Below, in pieces: positions 52,782 to 61,511 of a stretch of DNA of 64,000 bases. Under the pieces are notes generated by a model. The model saw nothing but the letters and a program-made list of their open reading frames with translations. It was not told the origin of the DNA and ran no database searches. This stretch comes from Bacillus nitratireducens. GTDB lineage: Bacteria; Bacillota; Bacilli; Bacillales; Bacillaceae_G. The stretch lies in the NCBI RefSeq assembly GCF_001884135.1, contig NZ_MAOC01000020.1, forward strand, positions 62,001 through 126,000, read 5' to 3'. Position numbers and translations under genes: made by a program. Numbering within the stretch: the stretch's first letter is position 1; each line of letters begins with the position of its first letter.

Positions 52782-53495
52782 ATGAATGCGGCGGATTTAA
52801 CAATTTGGCTAGTAGTAGGGGCTGGGGTACTTTCATTTATATCACCATGTTCTTTACCGCTATATCCATCTTATTTATCGTATATTACAGGTGTTTCTAT
52901 TCAAGATTTAAAAGAAAATCGTGGAATTATGCAAAAGTCAGCGATTATACATACAGTATTTTTTATGATTGGTTTCTCGGTTATTTTTTATGCGTTAGGT
53001 TTATCGGTAAGCTGGATTGGGGTTACTTTTTCATCTAATCAAAGGCTGATTCAGCAAATTGGTGGGATATTTATTATTTTAATGGGGCTATTTATGACTG
53101 GATTGATTCAGCCTAAGTGGCTTATGGCAGAGAAAAAAGTACAATATAGAAGTAAATCGACAGGGTATATTCGCTCAATTTTGGTCGGCATGACATATGC
53201 AGCAGGATGGACACCGTGTGTTGGACCGATATTTTCTGCAGTGCTTATGCTCGGTGCGACCAATCCTGAAAGTGCGCTTCTGTATATTACAGCGTACACC
53301 CTTGGATTTGCAGTTCCGTTTTTCGTGATGGCATTTTTTATTGGAAAGGTAAAGTGGATTGTTACATATGCCAATGTCATGATGAAAATTGGTGGTGGAA
53401 TGATGATACTAACAGGGGTTTTATTATATACAAATCAAATGACGAAAATTACAGCATTCTTTATTCGTATATTTGGTGGATTTACAGGATTTTAG
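52782..53495 (+). CDS. ccdA: CcdA-type thiol-disulfide membrane transporter
   Basis: 237 residues with six membrane helices. The redox Cys pair is in FISPCSLPLYP (helix 1) and GWTPCVGPIF (helix 4). CcdA carries electrons from cytoplasmic thioredoxin to outer thioredoxin-like proteins, for cytochrome c and spore maturation. GGAGGG fixes the ATG at 52782. It is followed by a matching TlpA/ResA-like thioredoxin. This is probably a paralogue beside the main ccdA. Confidence 0.88.
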   Translation: MNAADLTIWLVVGAGVLSFISPCSLPLYPSYLSYITGVSIQDLKENRGIMQKSAIIHTVFFMIGFSVIFYALGLSVSWIGVTFSSNQRLIQQIGGIFIILMGLFMTGLIQPKWLMAEKKVQYRSKSTGYIRSILVGMTYAAGWTPCVGPIFSAVLMLGATNPESALLYITAYTLGFAVPFFVMAFFIGKVKWIVTYANVMMKIGGGMMILTGVLLYTNQMTKITAFFIRIFGGFTGF

Positions 53496-53513
53496 AAATG
53501 AGGAGGAAGAAAA

Positions 53514-54068
53514 GTGAAGAAACTAATTGCTATTATACTGGCCGGGGCACTAATTTGGACAGGAGTTAACTTTTATAATACAAAGAAAGAAGAAAAAGAA
53601 AGAAAAGCGAAACAAGCGGAGTTACAAGAGAAAGAAGTATTACCACAAGTAGGATTTAAAGCACCAAACATAACATTAAAAGGATTAGATGGGAAGTTGT
53701 ATTCATTAAATGATGCAAAGGGAAAACCATATGTTATTAATTTTTGGGCATCGTGGTGTGGCCCATGTGAAATGGAGGCTCCTGATTTAGTTCGTTTGTA
53801 TGATAAATATAAAAAGGATGTTGAAATTTTTGCGGTAAATGCAACAATCGGTGATCCAGTACAAGAAGCGAGTGCATTTGCAGATCGCCACGGATTTACA
53901 TTTCCAGTTCTATTAGATATGGACGGAGTAGCTGGATTAGATTATAAAGTATTCTCTTTACCAACGACATTTTTTGTTAATAAAGATGGAATTATAGTAG
54001 ATCAAGCACGAGGTGTATTACCTCCAGATCAATTAGAAAAGAAGTTTAAGAAATTAATTGAGAATTAA
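53514..54068 (+). CDS. Membrane-anchored TlpA/ResA-like thioredoxin
   Basis: 184 residues: N-terminal anchor helix (about 4-20), a basic linker, and a thioredoxin-like domain with the active site WASWCGPCEMEAP (Cys82, Cys85) and the cis-Pro SLPTTFFV. It reduces disulfides outside the membrane. GTG start with GAGGAGG upstream. Its partner CcdA is encoded 18 bases before. Confidence 0.9.
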   Translation: MKKLIAIILAGALIWTGVNFYNTKKEEKERKAKQAELQEKEVLPQVGFKAPNITLKGLDGKLYSLNDAKGKPYVINFWASWCGPCEMEAPDLVRLYDKYKKDVEIFAVNATIGDPVQEASAFADRHGFTFPVLLDMDGVAGLDYKVFSLPTTFFVNKDGIIVDQARGVLPPDQLEKKFKKLIEN

Positions 54069-54082
54069 GAGGGGATTTCATA

Positions 54083-54766
54083 GTGATGGAGTGGATGGTG
54101 AGGTTACAACCAGTTTCTCTTATAATAGGAAGTTTATTTGGATTTACTCTGATGAAACTAAGGATGAAAAAGCAAAATATTCAATATGAAAAAATGATGG
54201 ATGCAGTAACGAATGGTTTTCTCATCATTGTATTAGTATGGAAATTTGCACCGGCAATATTAAATCCAGTATGGGCTTTTGGATCGCCGGTGCAAGCATT
54301 ATTAGCTGTAGGGAGCATGCAACATATTATAGTAGGATGCATAATTGCCAGTATATATATTGTTTGGAAAAGTAAAAAAGAGCAATTTTCTCTTCGGATT
54401 TTACTTGATACATTGCCTTTTGGATTGTGCGTGAGTATTATCTTTTATTTTCTATTCCATCAAGAAGTAGGTGCACAAACGACACTGCCGTGGGGGATGA
54501 AAATATATGAATCAAGATTTTTGTATCATCCTATTTTCATGTATGAGATTATACTCGCACTCTGTATAATTGGCTCGTTATGGATTGAAAATGAAAGATT
54601 AGGAAAGGGAAAGAATATAAGCTTTTTTCTAATTTGCGAGGGAATTGCTCATATCATTATTTCACTTATTAGTGAACAAAATTCAGTTCTATTTGGTCTT
54701 TCAATACAGCAAATACTCAGTTTTTTTGTTATTAGTTTAGGGATCTTGTTCGTACCAAAAAAATAA
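54083..54766 (+). CDS. Lgt-like polytopic membrane protein
   Basis: 227 residues with about seven membrane helices. LYHPIFMYEIILAL resembles the HPxxLYE motif of prolipoprotein diacylglyceryl transferase (Lgt), but the Lgt signature with GRxGNFxNxE is not present, so it may not have that activity. GTG start with GAGGGG eight bases upstream; the ATG just after is also possible. Last gene of the CcdA operon, 14 bases after the thioredoxin gene. Confidence 0.65.
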   Translation: MMEWMVRLQPVSLIIGSLFGFTLMKLRMKKQNIQYEKMMDAVTNGFLIIVLVWKFAPAILNPVWAFGSPVQALLAVGSMQHIIVGCIIASIYIVWKSKKEQFSLRILLDTLPFGLCVSIIFYFLFHQEVGAQTTLPWGMKIYESRFLYHPIFMYEIILALCIIGSLWIENERLGKGKNISFFLICEGIAHIIISLISEQNSVLFGLSIQQILSFFVISLGILFVPKK

Positions 54767-54769
54767 AAG

Positions 54770-54808
54770 TAGCCATGCACAGAGAGCATCTATGCATGGC
54801 TATTTCTG
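54770..54808 (-). terminator. Terminator between converging genes
   Basis: 10-bp stem TAGCCATGCA / TGCATGGCTA with a 13-base loop. The T-run is on the minus strand, so it best serves the XRE-cupin gene. Confidence 0.78.
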
Positions 54809-54822
54809 TATCATTATATGAA

Positions 54823-55368
54823 TTAAAAAATCGGCGGAGTAACAGAAAATAAAACAATCGCATTTTTCTCGAATTGATTTACCCATTTATGTTTTAAATA
54901 AGCTGGTATTTTTACGCTATCACCAGTTTCTAATGTGTATTCTTCTTCATTTAAGTGCAATGTGATTTTTCCATCTAATACAAATGCTAATTCTTCTCCT
55001 TTATGTTCTAGAACATTTTCTGATGAAGCAGTATTCGGTGGGATAGTCATAATTGCTGTTGCTAAATTTCCTGTGAAATCAGGTGATAACAATTCATATG
55101 ATAAATTATCGATAATCATTTTTTTTCTTTTATGAGAGCGCACGATTAAATCATCTGTATTTGTTTCTTCGAGTAAAAAACTAAATGTTGGAACATCAAG
55201 AGCTTTTGCGAGTACCTTTAACGTTTGAATGGAAGGGTTAGCAGAACCACGTTCAATTTGACTAAGCATGGATGGTGTGATTTCGGCCATCTTTGCCAAT
55301 TCTTTACTAGTTAATCCTTTCTCTTTTCTTTGTTTTTCAATTTTTTTACCGATATCTATATTCTCCAT
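54823..55368 (-). CDS. XRE family regulator with cupin domain
   Basis: 181 residues: XRE helix-turn-helix (EKGLTSKELAKMAEITPSML, SQIERGSANPS) and a C-terminal cupin (ENVLEHKGEELAFVLDGKIT, LETGDSVKIPAYLKHKWVN). Such regulators bind small metabolites in the cupin. It is divergent from dsdA, so D-serine or a product is a likely effector. Confidence 0.85.
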   Translation of the reverse strand: MENIDIGKKIEKQRKEKGLTSKELAKMAEITPSMLSQIERGSANPSIQTLKVLAKALDVPTFSFLLEETNTDDLIVRSHKRKKMIIDNLSYELLSPDFTGNLATAIMTIPPNTASSENVLEHKGEELAFVLDGKITLHLNEEEYTLETGDSVKIPAYLKHKWVNQFEKNAIVLFSVTPPIF

Positions 55369-55517
55369 AATAAATGCTCCTTAATAATTATTAAATTATA
55401 TTTAAATAAATTAAATTAAAATTAACTAAAATGAATTATTTATGTTAAACTATATTAAAATTAATTTAATTATAATTTATTATATGGCTAGCTACAAGGA
55501 TATGAGGAGGAAGAGGA
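55369..55517. promoter_or_regulatory. Divergent control region of XRE-cupin and dsdA
   Basis: Very AT-rich. TTAAAATTAA occurs twice as a direct repeat (55416-55425 and 55455-55464), 39 bases apart, and may be part of the regulator's sites. Nothing else stands out. Confidence 0.4.
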
Positions 55518-56855
55518 ATGAAGGAGATAGAGGCATTAAAAGAGCAATATCCACTAGTAAATAACTTAATCGCAACAGAAGAAGTATTTTGGATAAACCC
55601 GAATATGGAAAAGTATGAAACAGCAATAAAAAATTCGCCACTTAATCAAGAACATGTAAAAGATGCGGAAGAGAGATTAAAGCGTTTTGCACCATATATT
55701 GCGAAAGTATTTCCTGAAACGAAAGAAACGGGCGGTATTATAGAATCACCTTTAGTGAAAATCTCTTCTATGAAACAATCTTTAGAGAAAAGTTATGGGC
55801 AACCTATTTTAGGGGAATTATTATTAAAATGTGATAGCGGGCTTCCGATATCAGGATCAATTAAAGCTAGAGGCGGCATTTATGAAGTGTTGAAACATGC
55901 AGAGCAATTAGCACTTCAGCATGGAATGTTAACAGAGGAAGACGATTATTCAATTTTAGATAGTGATAGATTTAGAGGTTTTTTTGCGAAGTATTCAATT
56001 GCAGTAGGTTCTACTGGAAATTTAGGGCTTAGCATTGGGATTATGAGTGCGAAATTAGGTTTTAATGTGACGGTCCATATGTCAGCAGACGCAAAACAAT
56101 GGAAAAAAGATTTATTAAGAAGTAAAGGTGTAAACGTTATTGAATATGAAGCTGATTATAGTAAAGCGGTAGAAGAAGGAAGACTGCAAGCAGATGCAGA
56201 TCCTAGCTGTTATTTTGTTGATGATGAAAACTCACATGATTTATTTTTAGGATACGCAGTAGCAGCGTCACGTTTACAAAAACAATTAGAAGAGTTAGAG
56301 ATTGTAGTAGATGAAGAGCACCCTTTATTCGTTTATCTTCCGTGCGGAGTAGGGGGAGGACCTGGCGGAGTAGCATTTGGTTTAAAGTTATTGTATAAAG
56401 ACAACGTACACTGTTTCTTTGCGGAGCCTACGCACTCTCCATGTATGTTACTCGGTTTAATGACAGGGCTTCACGATAAAATTGCCGTTCAAGATATCGG
56501 GATTGACAATGTAACTGATGCGGATGGGCTTGCAGTAGGAAGACCATCTGGATTTGTCGGTAAAACGATGGAACCATTTTTGAGTGGAAATTACACAGTA
56601 AGTGATGAAGCGTTATATAGATTATTAAAAGAACTGGCTGATACTGAAAATATTTATTTAGAGCCATCTGCATTAGCGGGTATGATAGGGCCGTTGAATG
56701 TATGCAAAACTGAAAATGAATATTTACAAAAACAACAGTTAACAGAGAAGGTGAAGGAAGGTACACATATTGTGTGGGGAACTGGTGGAAGTATGGTTCC
56801 AAAAGACGTGATGAATGGGTATTATAAAACAGGTGTGGAATTAACGTATAAATAA
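55518..56855 (+). CDS. dsdA: D-serine ammonia-lyase
   Basis: 445 residues, PLP enzyme. SGSIKARGG holds the PLP Lys116; [11 protein letters not shown] and [13 protein letters not shown], a glycine-rich phosphate loop, follow. It turns D-serine into pyruvate and ammonia, removing a toxic D-amino acid or using it as a carbon source. GAGGAGG before the ATG. Monocistronic, opposite its regulator. Confidence 0.93.
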   Translation: MKEIEALKEQYPLVNNLIATEEVFWINPNMEKYETAIKNSPLNQEHVKDAEERLKRFAPYIAKVFPETKETGGIIESPLVKISSMKQSLEKSYGQPILGELLLKCDSGLPISGSIKARGGIYEVLKHAEQLALQHGMLTEEDDYSILDSDRFRGFFAKYSIAVGSTGNLGLSIGIMSAKLGFNVTVHMSADAKQWKKDLLRSKGVNVIEYEADYSKAVEEGRLQADADPSCYFVDDENSHDLFLGYAVAASRLQKQLEELEIVVDEEHPLFVYLPCGVGGGPGGVAFGLKLLYKDNVHCFFAEPTHSPCMLLGLMTGLHDKIAVQDIGIDNVTDADGLAVGRPSGFVGKTMEPFLSGNYTVSDEALYRLLKELADTENIYLEPSALAGMIGPLNVCKTENEYLQKQQLTEKVKEGTHIVWGTGGSMVPKDVMNGYYKTGVELTYK

Positions 56856-56856
56856 A

Positions 56857-56886
56857 AATGAGGCTATTTACAGCCTCATTTTTTTC
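56857..56886 (+). terminator. Terminator of dsdA
   Basis: Stem AAATGAGGCT / AGCCTCATTT with a six-base loop and T-run. Confidence 0.88.
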
Positions 56887-57008
56887 ATGTACATAAAATT
56901 CTTTGTTATTTTCGCACTAGTTCTTTATAGTATAGATATAAAGGATTGCTAATATCGAATGAAAATAACAAAAAGCTTTATTTTACATAATAAGAGGATG
57001 TGTATACG

Positions 57009-58256
57009 ATGTCATTACAGACTAAATATATAGCGGGTATTTCGCTTGGGGTTATGGGCGTAGGTTTTGCGGCTACCATCCCTTTTCAAGGAACGGTAGC
57101 TGGGGAGATTATTCAAGGGGGATTTGAAGCTGGGTTAGTTGGTGGACTTGCGGATTGGTTTGCGGTTACGGCTTTATTCCGTCATCCGTTGGGAATTCCA
57201 ATTCCACATACAGCATTATTACCTAAAAATCGGAAACGGGTAACAAAGGGTCTCGTTTCTACGTTAGAAAACGAATGGCTAACGAAAGAAAGTATTACAA
57301 GTAAAGTAAAAGAAATGCAGCTAGCGCAAATGGTACTGCAAATTGCTGAGAAAGAGTTACAGTCTGATGCTGTGAAAAAAGGGATTGTAACAATTGCTGA
57401 GAAAGCGATTCTTCAAATAGATACGGAAAAATTGGCAGTTATTATTGAAAAAGAATTAAAAACGTATTTGCATACAATTAACACAAGTAACATATTACAA
57501 GTTCTCGTGGATCAATTAGTAGTGCAAGAATATGATGAAAAAACACTTGATTACATATTGGTAAAAGTGAAAGATTGGACAGCTCAAGATGAAGCGCGTT
57601 ATCAGCTCGGAAGCTTAGGAATGAAGGCGATGGAAAACATAAAAGTAGATGGATTCCTACAGTTTACTTTGAAATCGTTTATGAACATTGTTGATGAAGA
57701 TAAAATTGGTGGCATTTTGCAGAAGTTTATTATTAGCAATATTAACAGCTTGCAAGATGCTGATAATAGCACAAGACAACTTATATTAGCGAAGATTCGT
57801 CAAGAAATTATAAATGTAAAAGAAAATGAATCTTTATTAGAGGAATTAGAGAAGTGGAAAGAAAAATGGATTGCAAATTGGGATGCTACTGAAAAAATAA
57901 AAGAGATGCTAGAGCAAGTACAACAAAGGGCAGTTACCTTTGTGAAGAATGAAGAATTTGCTGATAAATATGTTGTTCCATTCTTACAAACACAAATGAA
58001 TAAAATAAAAGAAGACGAACTGACTGTTCAAAAAATAGAAGATTGGTTACAAAAACAAGTTGTTACTATAGTTGAAAAGAATCATTCGAAAATTGGAAAG
58101 CTTGTGCAAGAAAACCTTGATAAGTTAGATGATAAAACATTAATCGAAATGATTGAAAATAATGTCGGTAAAGATTTGCAGTGGATTCGTGTAAACGGGG
58201 CTGTTTGTGGTTTTATGATTGGATTAGTTTTAGAAGGAATAAAAGCGATTATATAA
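57009..58256 (+). CDS. DUF445 family membrane protein
   Basis: 415 residues. An N-terminal membrane part (about 8-45), the family motif GLVGGLADWFAVTALFRHPLGIPIPHTALLP (split by helices), a long helical middle with charged coiled-coil runs and a C-terminal membrane helix (about 395-414). It resembles B. subtilis YheB. Role unknown. AGAGGATG suits the ATG at 57009; the GTG at 57000 is too close. Confidence 0.85.
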   Translation: MSLQTKYIAGISLGVMGVGFAATIPFQGTVAGEIIQGGFEAGLVGGLADWFAVTALFRHPLGIPIPHTALLPKNRKRVTKGLVSTLENEWLTKESITSKVKEMQLAQMVLQIAEKELQSDAVKKGIVTIAEKAILQIDTEKLAVIIEKELKTYLHTINTSNILQVLVDQLVVQEYDEKTLDYILVKVKDWTAQDEARYQLGSLGMKAMENIKVDGFLQFTLKSFMNIVDEDKIGGILQKFIISNINSLQDADNSTRQLILAKIRQEIINVKENESLLEELEKWKEKWIANWDATEKIKEMLEQVQQRAVTFVKNEEFADKYVVPFLQTQMNKIKEDELTVQKIEDWLQKQVVTIVEKNHSKIGKLVQENLDKLDDKTLIEMIENNVGKDLQWIRVNGAVCGFMIGLVLEGIKAII

Positions 58257-58295
58257 GAAAAACCTTCCACAATTGTGGAAGGTTTCTTATTTTTC
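58257..58295. terminator. Bidirectional terminator
   Basis: 26-bp perfect palindrome at 58260-58285 (arm AAACCTTCCACAA), A-run before and T-run after it; between converging genes. Confidence 0.88.
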
Positions 58296-59243
58296 GATAA
58301 CACTCATATTTATATTATAAGCTTTCTCAATATTTAATTTGTACGTCCCATTTCCTGTTTTTATCGAGTTTTTATACCAATGTTCTTGCTCGTTTAATTC
58401 TGGATTTTCTTCTGAAGAATTATTTTCTTTTTTCGTTAAATCTTCTACTTGTTCCCAAGGTGTGTTTCCATGAGTTTCTTTTTTGTTTGTTACGGCGATT
58501 AAAGATACATCACTTTCTTTTGCTAAATGAACAGATACATTCGAACTTTCTTGTACAAACCAATTATTTTGTAATTGGCCTGGATAAAGGGATAGTTCGT
58601 TATTTGAAGCACGAACTTCTACATTTTTATTTTGCGGAAGAACGAGTGTTGGTTTTACCTGTGGTGCTGAATTCCATAACGTATGTTGAACTGGTAATGA
58701 TTTTAAAGTGATATACATCGTTTCCCCAGCTGTTTGAACTGAAAGGAAATCTTCTTGTTTTAAATTAAGTTTTTCATTAGCTTTCGTTGTCATTTCATAT
58801 GTTCCAAGAAGGTGAATTTGATTTGTATCATTACCCTCTATTGTTAGAGGATAATGCCCTGCATCCACTACAATTTTTTTGATAGATTCAGGTATATCAA
58901 GTTGTCCACTTGGAATATTACTCGTTTGCTGAGTGGTATGAATAGAATGACGAACTTCATCTAGTAATCCAGTTGATAATAAACAGTAAAAAGCAATTCC
59001 GACGCTTCCTAAAACGCCGATAAAGAAAATACTAAAAATATCATATTTAATAAAGGATTGTTCCTTCTTAGAAAATAGAAGGTATAGTAAAATTTCCACG
59101 CCAAGTATGATAAGTAAAACAGGCCACCAAGCTGTTAAGGAATCTAATACCTCAGTACCTTTTATAACTGAAAATAGTAAGAAGCAACCTAATGCAATAA
59201 TAGAAAGCCCCATTGAAAATGTTCCAACGCGCCATGTTCTCAT
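58287..59243 (-). CDS. Membrane protein with LiaF-like N terminus and strand-rich tail
   Basis: 318 residues. Three or four membrane helices at the start (about 10-30, 36-56, 68-92) with a LTAWWPVLLIILGVEILL segment like LiaF/DUF5668 proteins, then a large outer domain rich in strands (about 105-270), where a DUF4097-like fold is possible, and an acidic tail. Last gene of the ECF operon; it overlaps the preceding gene by four bases. Confidence 0.68.
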   Translation of the reverse strand: MRTWRVGTFSMGLSIIALGCFLLFSVIKGTEVLDSLTAWWPVLLIILGVEILLYLLFSKKEQSFIKYDIFSIFFIGVLGSVGIAFYCLLSTGLLDEVRHSIHTTQQTSNIPSGQLDIPESIKKIVVDAGHYPLTIEGNDTNQIHLLGTYEMTTKANEKLNLKQEDFLSVQTAGETMYITLKSLPVQHTLWNSAPQVKPTLVLPQNKNVEVRASNNELSLYPGQLQNNWFVQESSNVSVHLAKESDVSLIAVTNKKETHGNTPWEQVEDLTKKENNSSEENPELNEQEHWYKNSIKTGNGTYKLNIEKAYNINMSVIEK

Positions 59244-60310
59244 TCTTTTGTACCACCTTTGTTTTCTTTATTTCCAATTAACAATTTAAAGCCGCCACCA
59301 ATTAAGAGGAGTGCAACGATAGATGTTTGGAAATAGCGATAATATAGTTCGCTAAGATGAATGTTAAATATAGTTGCAAAGTAATCGTTCAAAATAGGAA
59401 GGACTGTTTGATCTAATAAATAATAACCACCGAGTGTAATTAACCCAATGCCGATCCATCTTTGATGATTGATAAAATAATCAATGATAGGTTCGTCATT
59501 TACACGTTCTTTTCCATACTTTGCGGTTTGCTGTAAAGCGTCAAAAAAGCTATAGAACCAAATGATTGGAACTAAAAATAAAAACGCTGAAAGTCTTAAT
59601 AAGTCGAGTAAATATATGGAAAGTAAAAAGGCTGCCATAAGCTGAAGGCCGCGGCGTTGTAAGCCTAAATACATATGTCCTGCTCCGGGGAACATCGCTA
59701 AAATAGAAGCGAATGTTTTATTCTTCTTTCCTTGTTCACGGTGTTCTTCAAACTCTTCAAAAATAGTACGATCATCTAGTTGCTCGCCACGTTCTTTTTT
59801 CTGGAGTTGCTGAACAACATCGAAGAAATTGTAAATCCATAAAACAGGTAATGTAATAAGGAAGATAAGGAAACTTTCTTGCGATGTTAAAAGTGCAACG
59901 AAAATAATCATACTTCCGATTCCTGTGCAAGCTACTAAAAATGTAAGTCCACGTTGCATAAGTCCTAATTGAAAATGTCCAAGTCCAGGGATGATTGATA
60001 GGAGAATGATATAAAATCGTTCGCTCTCTTTAGAGGACTCTGTAAATTCTCCGGCAGCTTGTTTTTTTGATTGATTAATAATAGTGATAACTAAATCTAA
60101 TAAATTGATCGCCCATAAGACGACTAGTAAAAATAGAGAAAGAAAAGCAATATCACGCGCACCTAATGCTATTGTACAAAATGCTGCAAAGATAAATAGA
60201 AATACAGCCCCTCCGCTATATAAAATAAACCGTCCAAATTTCTTTAAATATAAATGTCCAAGCCCGGGAATTAGCCCTAATACAAGTGCTAAAAAGGGAT
60301 TTTTATTCAT
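59240..60310 (-). CDS. Polytopic membrane protein with triple PGLGH repeat
   Basis: 356 residues, about nine membrane helices. One unit occurs three times: LIPGLGHLYLKKFGRF (about 13), IIPGLGHFQLGLMQRG (about 107) and MFPGAGHMYLGLQRRG (about 208), each followed by two helices and a WxxxxFDxxQ-like end (NLLDLV, NFFDVVQQ, SFFDALQQ). This shows internal triplication of a two-helix TM2-like module. Overlaps the anti-sigma gene by eight bases. Function unknown. Confidence 0.75.
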   Translation of the reverse strand: MNKNPFLALVLGLIPGLGHLYLKKFGRFILYSGGAVFLFIFAAFCTIALGARDIAFLSLFLLVVLWAINLLDLVITIINQSKKQAAGEFTESSKESERFYIILLSIIPGLGHFQLGLMQRGLTFLVACTGIGSMIIFVALLTSQESFLIFLITLPVLWIYNFFDVVQQLQKKERGEQLDDRTIFEEFEEHREQGKKNKTFASILAMFPGAGHMYLGLQRRGLQLMAAFLLSIYLLDLLRLSAFLFLVPIIWFYSFFDALQQTAKYGKERVNDEPIIDYFINHQRWIGIGLITLGGYYLLDQTVLPILNDYFATIFNIHLSELYYRYFQTSIVALLLIGGGFKLLIGNKENKGGTKE

Positions 60311-60746
60311 GCTTTGAACCTCCGTCCTTTTTTGATGTGTCTACCGATTTGTTTACAATTTGTTGTGAGATAGAAGACTCGTTATGTTTTGAAGATTTCT
60401 CGAAATTTGATGTTGCTGTGAAAATATACTGGAATAAACCACTTACCATAAAAATAATTGTAGCCGCAGTTGCAATTATGTAGTGAATAATCGTGCGCTT
60501 TAGTGAGTTTGTTTTTATATTTTCATTAGATTGTAGTGTTTCAAAATTAATTTGCGTCATAACTTCGTTCGTAAATGAATCATCATTTATCATTGGAAGG
60601 TTTTCATGTTGTTCATCAATACTTTCCATATAAAGTGCTAAACAATGATCACATTCATAAAGATGTTCTTCCATAGATTCACGTTCATTGCTTGCTATAA
60701 AATCTAAAGTATAATTGCGCCAATCTTCTTTTGAATAATGCATCAT
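60303..60746 (-). CDS. Zinc-finger membrane anti-sigma factor
   Basis: 147 residues. The N-terminal part has EEHLYECDHCLALY, the HxxxCxxC zinc motif of ZAS anti-sigma factors; one membrane helix (about 85-107) and a short outer tail follow. ATG 60746 overlaps the sigma stop by four bases and has GGAGGAAG before it. It should hold the ECF factor at the membrane until a signal appears. Confidence 0.85.
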   Translation of the reverse strand: MMHYSKEDWRNYTLDFIASNERESMEEHLYECDHCLALYMESIDEQHENLPMINDDSFTNEVMTQINFETLQSNENIKTNSLKRTIIHYIIATAATIIFMVSGLFQYIFTATSNFEKSSKHNESSISQQIVNKSVDTSKKDGGSKHE

Positions 60747-61288
60747 AGAAACTCTTCCTCCTTCCAATGTTTTTTAATCCATTTTCTTGCCCGATACAGT
60801 TTCATTTCGACTGTTTTCACTTCGATATTTTCCTGAAAAGCAATTTCTTGATAACTTTTTTCCTCTAAATAATGCGCGAGAACGACATCACGGTAATTTT
60901 CCGGAAGTTCTCTCAGTTTTTGAGCAATCAATAATTTTTGTTCTTTCGTCAATAGTAAAGCTTCAATGTTATGAGAGGATTTTATATTTTCCTCAGTTTC
61001 TTTACATAAGGAGAGTTCTTCGTGTTCTCTAGCTTTCTTCCTTTTATAATCAATAGCGTGATTGGTGGCAATACGTGCCATCCACGTTTTTAATCCGCGA
61101 AATTGATAATTAGGGAGAGAGCTGTGAATTTTTACGAATACTTCTTGTGTAACATCTTTAGCATCTTCTTCATGTCTTAAAATAGAAAAGATAACTTGAA
61201 AAATATAATGACGATATGTTTGTACAAGGATACGAAAAGCATGTTCGCTTCCTTGCTGTGCTTTTTCAATTAATTGTTTTTCCTCAAT
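60743..61288 (-). CDS. ECF-type sigma factor with AUU start codon
   Basis: 181 residues from ATT at 61288-61286. Region 2 (YRHYIFQVIFSILRHEEDAK, DVTQEVFVKIHSSLPNYQFR, GLKTWMARIATNHAIDYKR) and region 4 (LPENYRDVVLAHYLEEKSYQ) are complete. Between the in-frame stop TAG at 61318 and region 2 there is no ATG, GTG, TTG or CTG. AAGGAGG at 61304-61298 stands nine bases before the ATT. An ATG at 61081 would remove most of region 2. First gene of a four-gene overlapping operon. Confidence 0.85.
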   Translation of the reverse strand: MEEKQLIEKAQQGSEHAFRILVQTYRHYIFQVIFSILRHEEDAKDVTQEVFVKIHSSLPNYQFRGLKTWMARIATNHAIDYKRKKAREHEELSLCKETEENIKSSHNIEALLLTKEQKLLIAQKLRELPENYRDVVLAHYLEEKSYQEIAFQENIEVKTVEMKLYRARKWIKKHWKEEEFL

Positions 61289-61297
61289 GGGTCTCTC

Positions 61298-61354
61298 CCT
61301 CCTTTTTGACGCATTCTATTATATAGACGTAAGAAATGATCGGTCACCCTACAC
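61298..61354 (-). promoter_or_regulatory. Leader of the ECF sigma operon
   Basis: Strong SD AAGGAGG (61304-61298). On the minus strand CGTCTA (61329-61324) could be an ECF-type -10, with TGTAGG (61353-61348) 18 bases upstream as a weak -35; this would fit autoregulation, but the match is poor. The rest of the gap to 61508 is AT-rich with no ORF. Confidence 0.4.
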
Positions 61355-61478
61355 ATGTTGTAAAAAAAGAATAATATATTTTTAGGAAGGAAGCTATATG
61401 AAAAAAGGTGTGAAAAAATGGTAAAGAGAAGTATATAATGAGCAAGTAGGAAATGTTACGGGAAGAAAGGATGTGAAT

Positions 61479-61511
61479 GTTAGTAGGGGAAGGTCCATAC
61501 TAACAAACATG
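61479..61511 (+). promoter_or_regulatory. Hairpin with SD in its loop before the response regulator
   Basis: GTTAGTA (61479-61485) pairs with TACTAAC (61498-61504); the 12-base loop contains GGGGAAGG. The ATG follows four bases after the stem. The SD to ATG distance is about 15 bases unfolded. An upstream in-frame GTG at 61473 is an alternative start. Confidence 0.5.

Noticed and set aside
60743-61081. Sigma gene starting at ATG 61081
   Set aside because: This would delete most of conserved region 2, which is plainly encoded upstream in the same frame.
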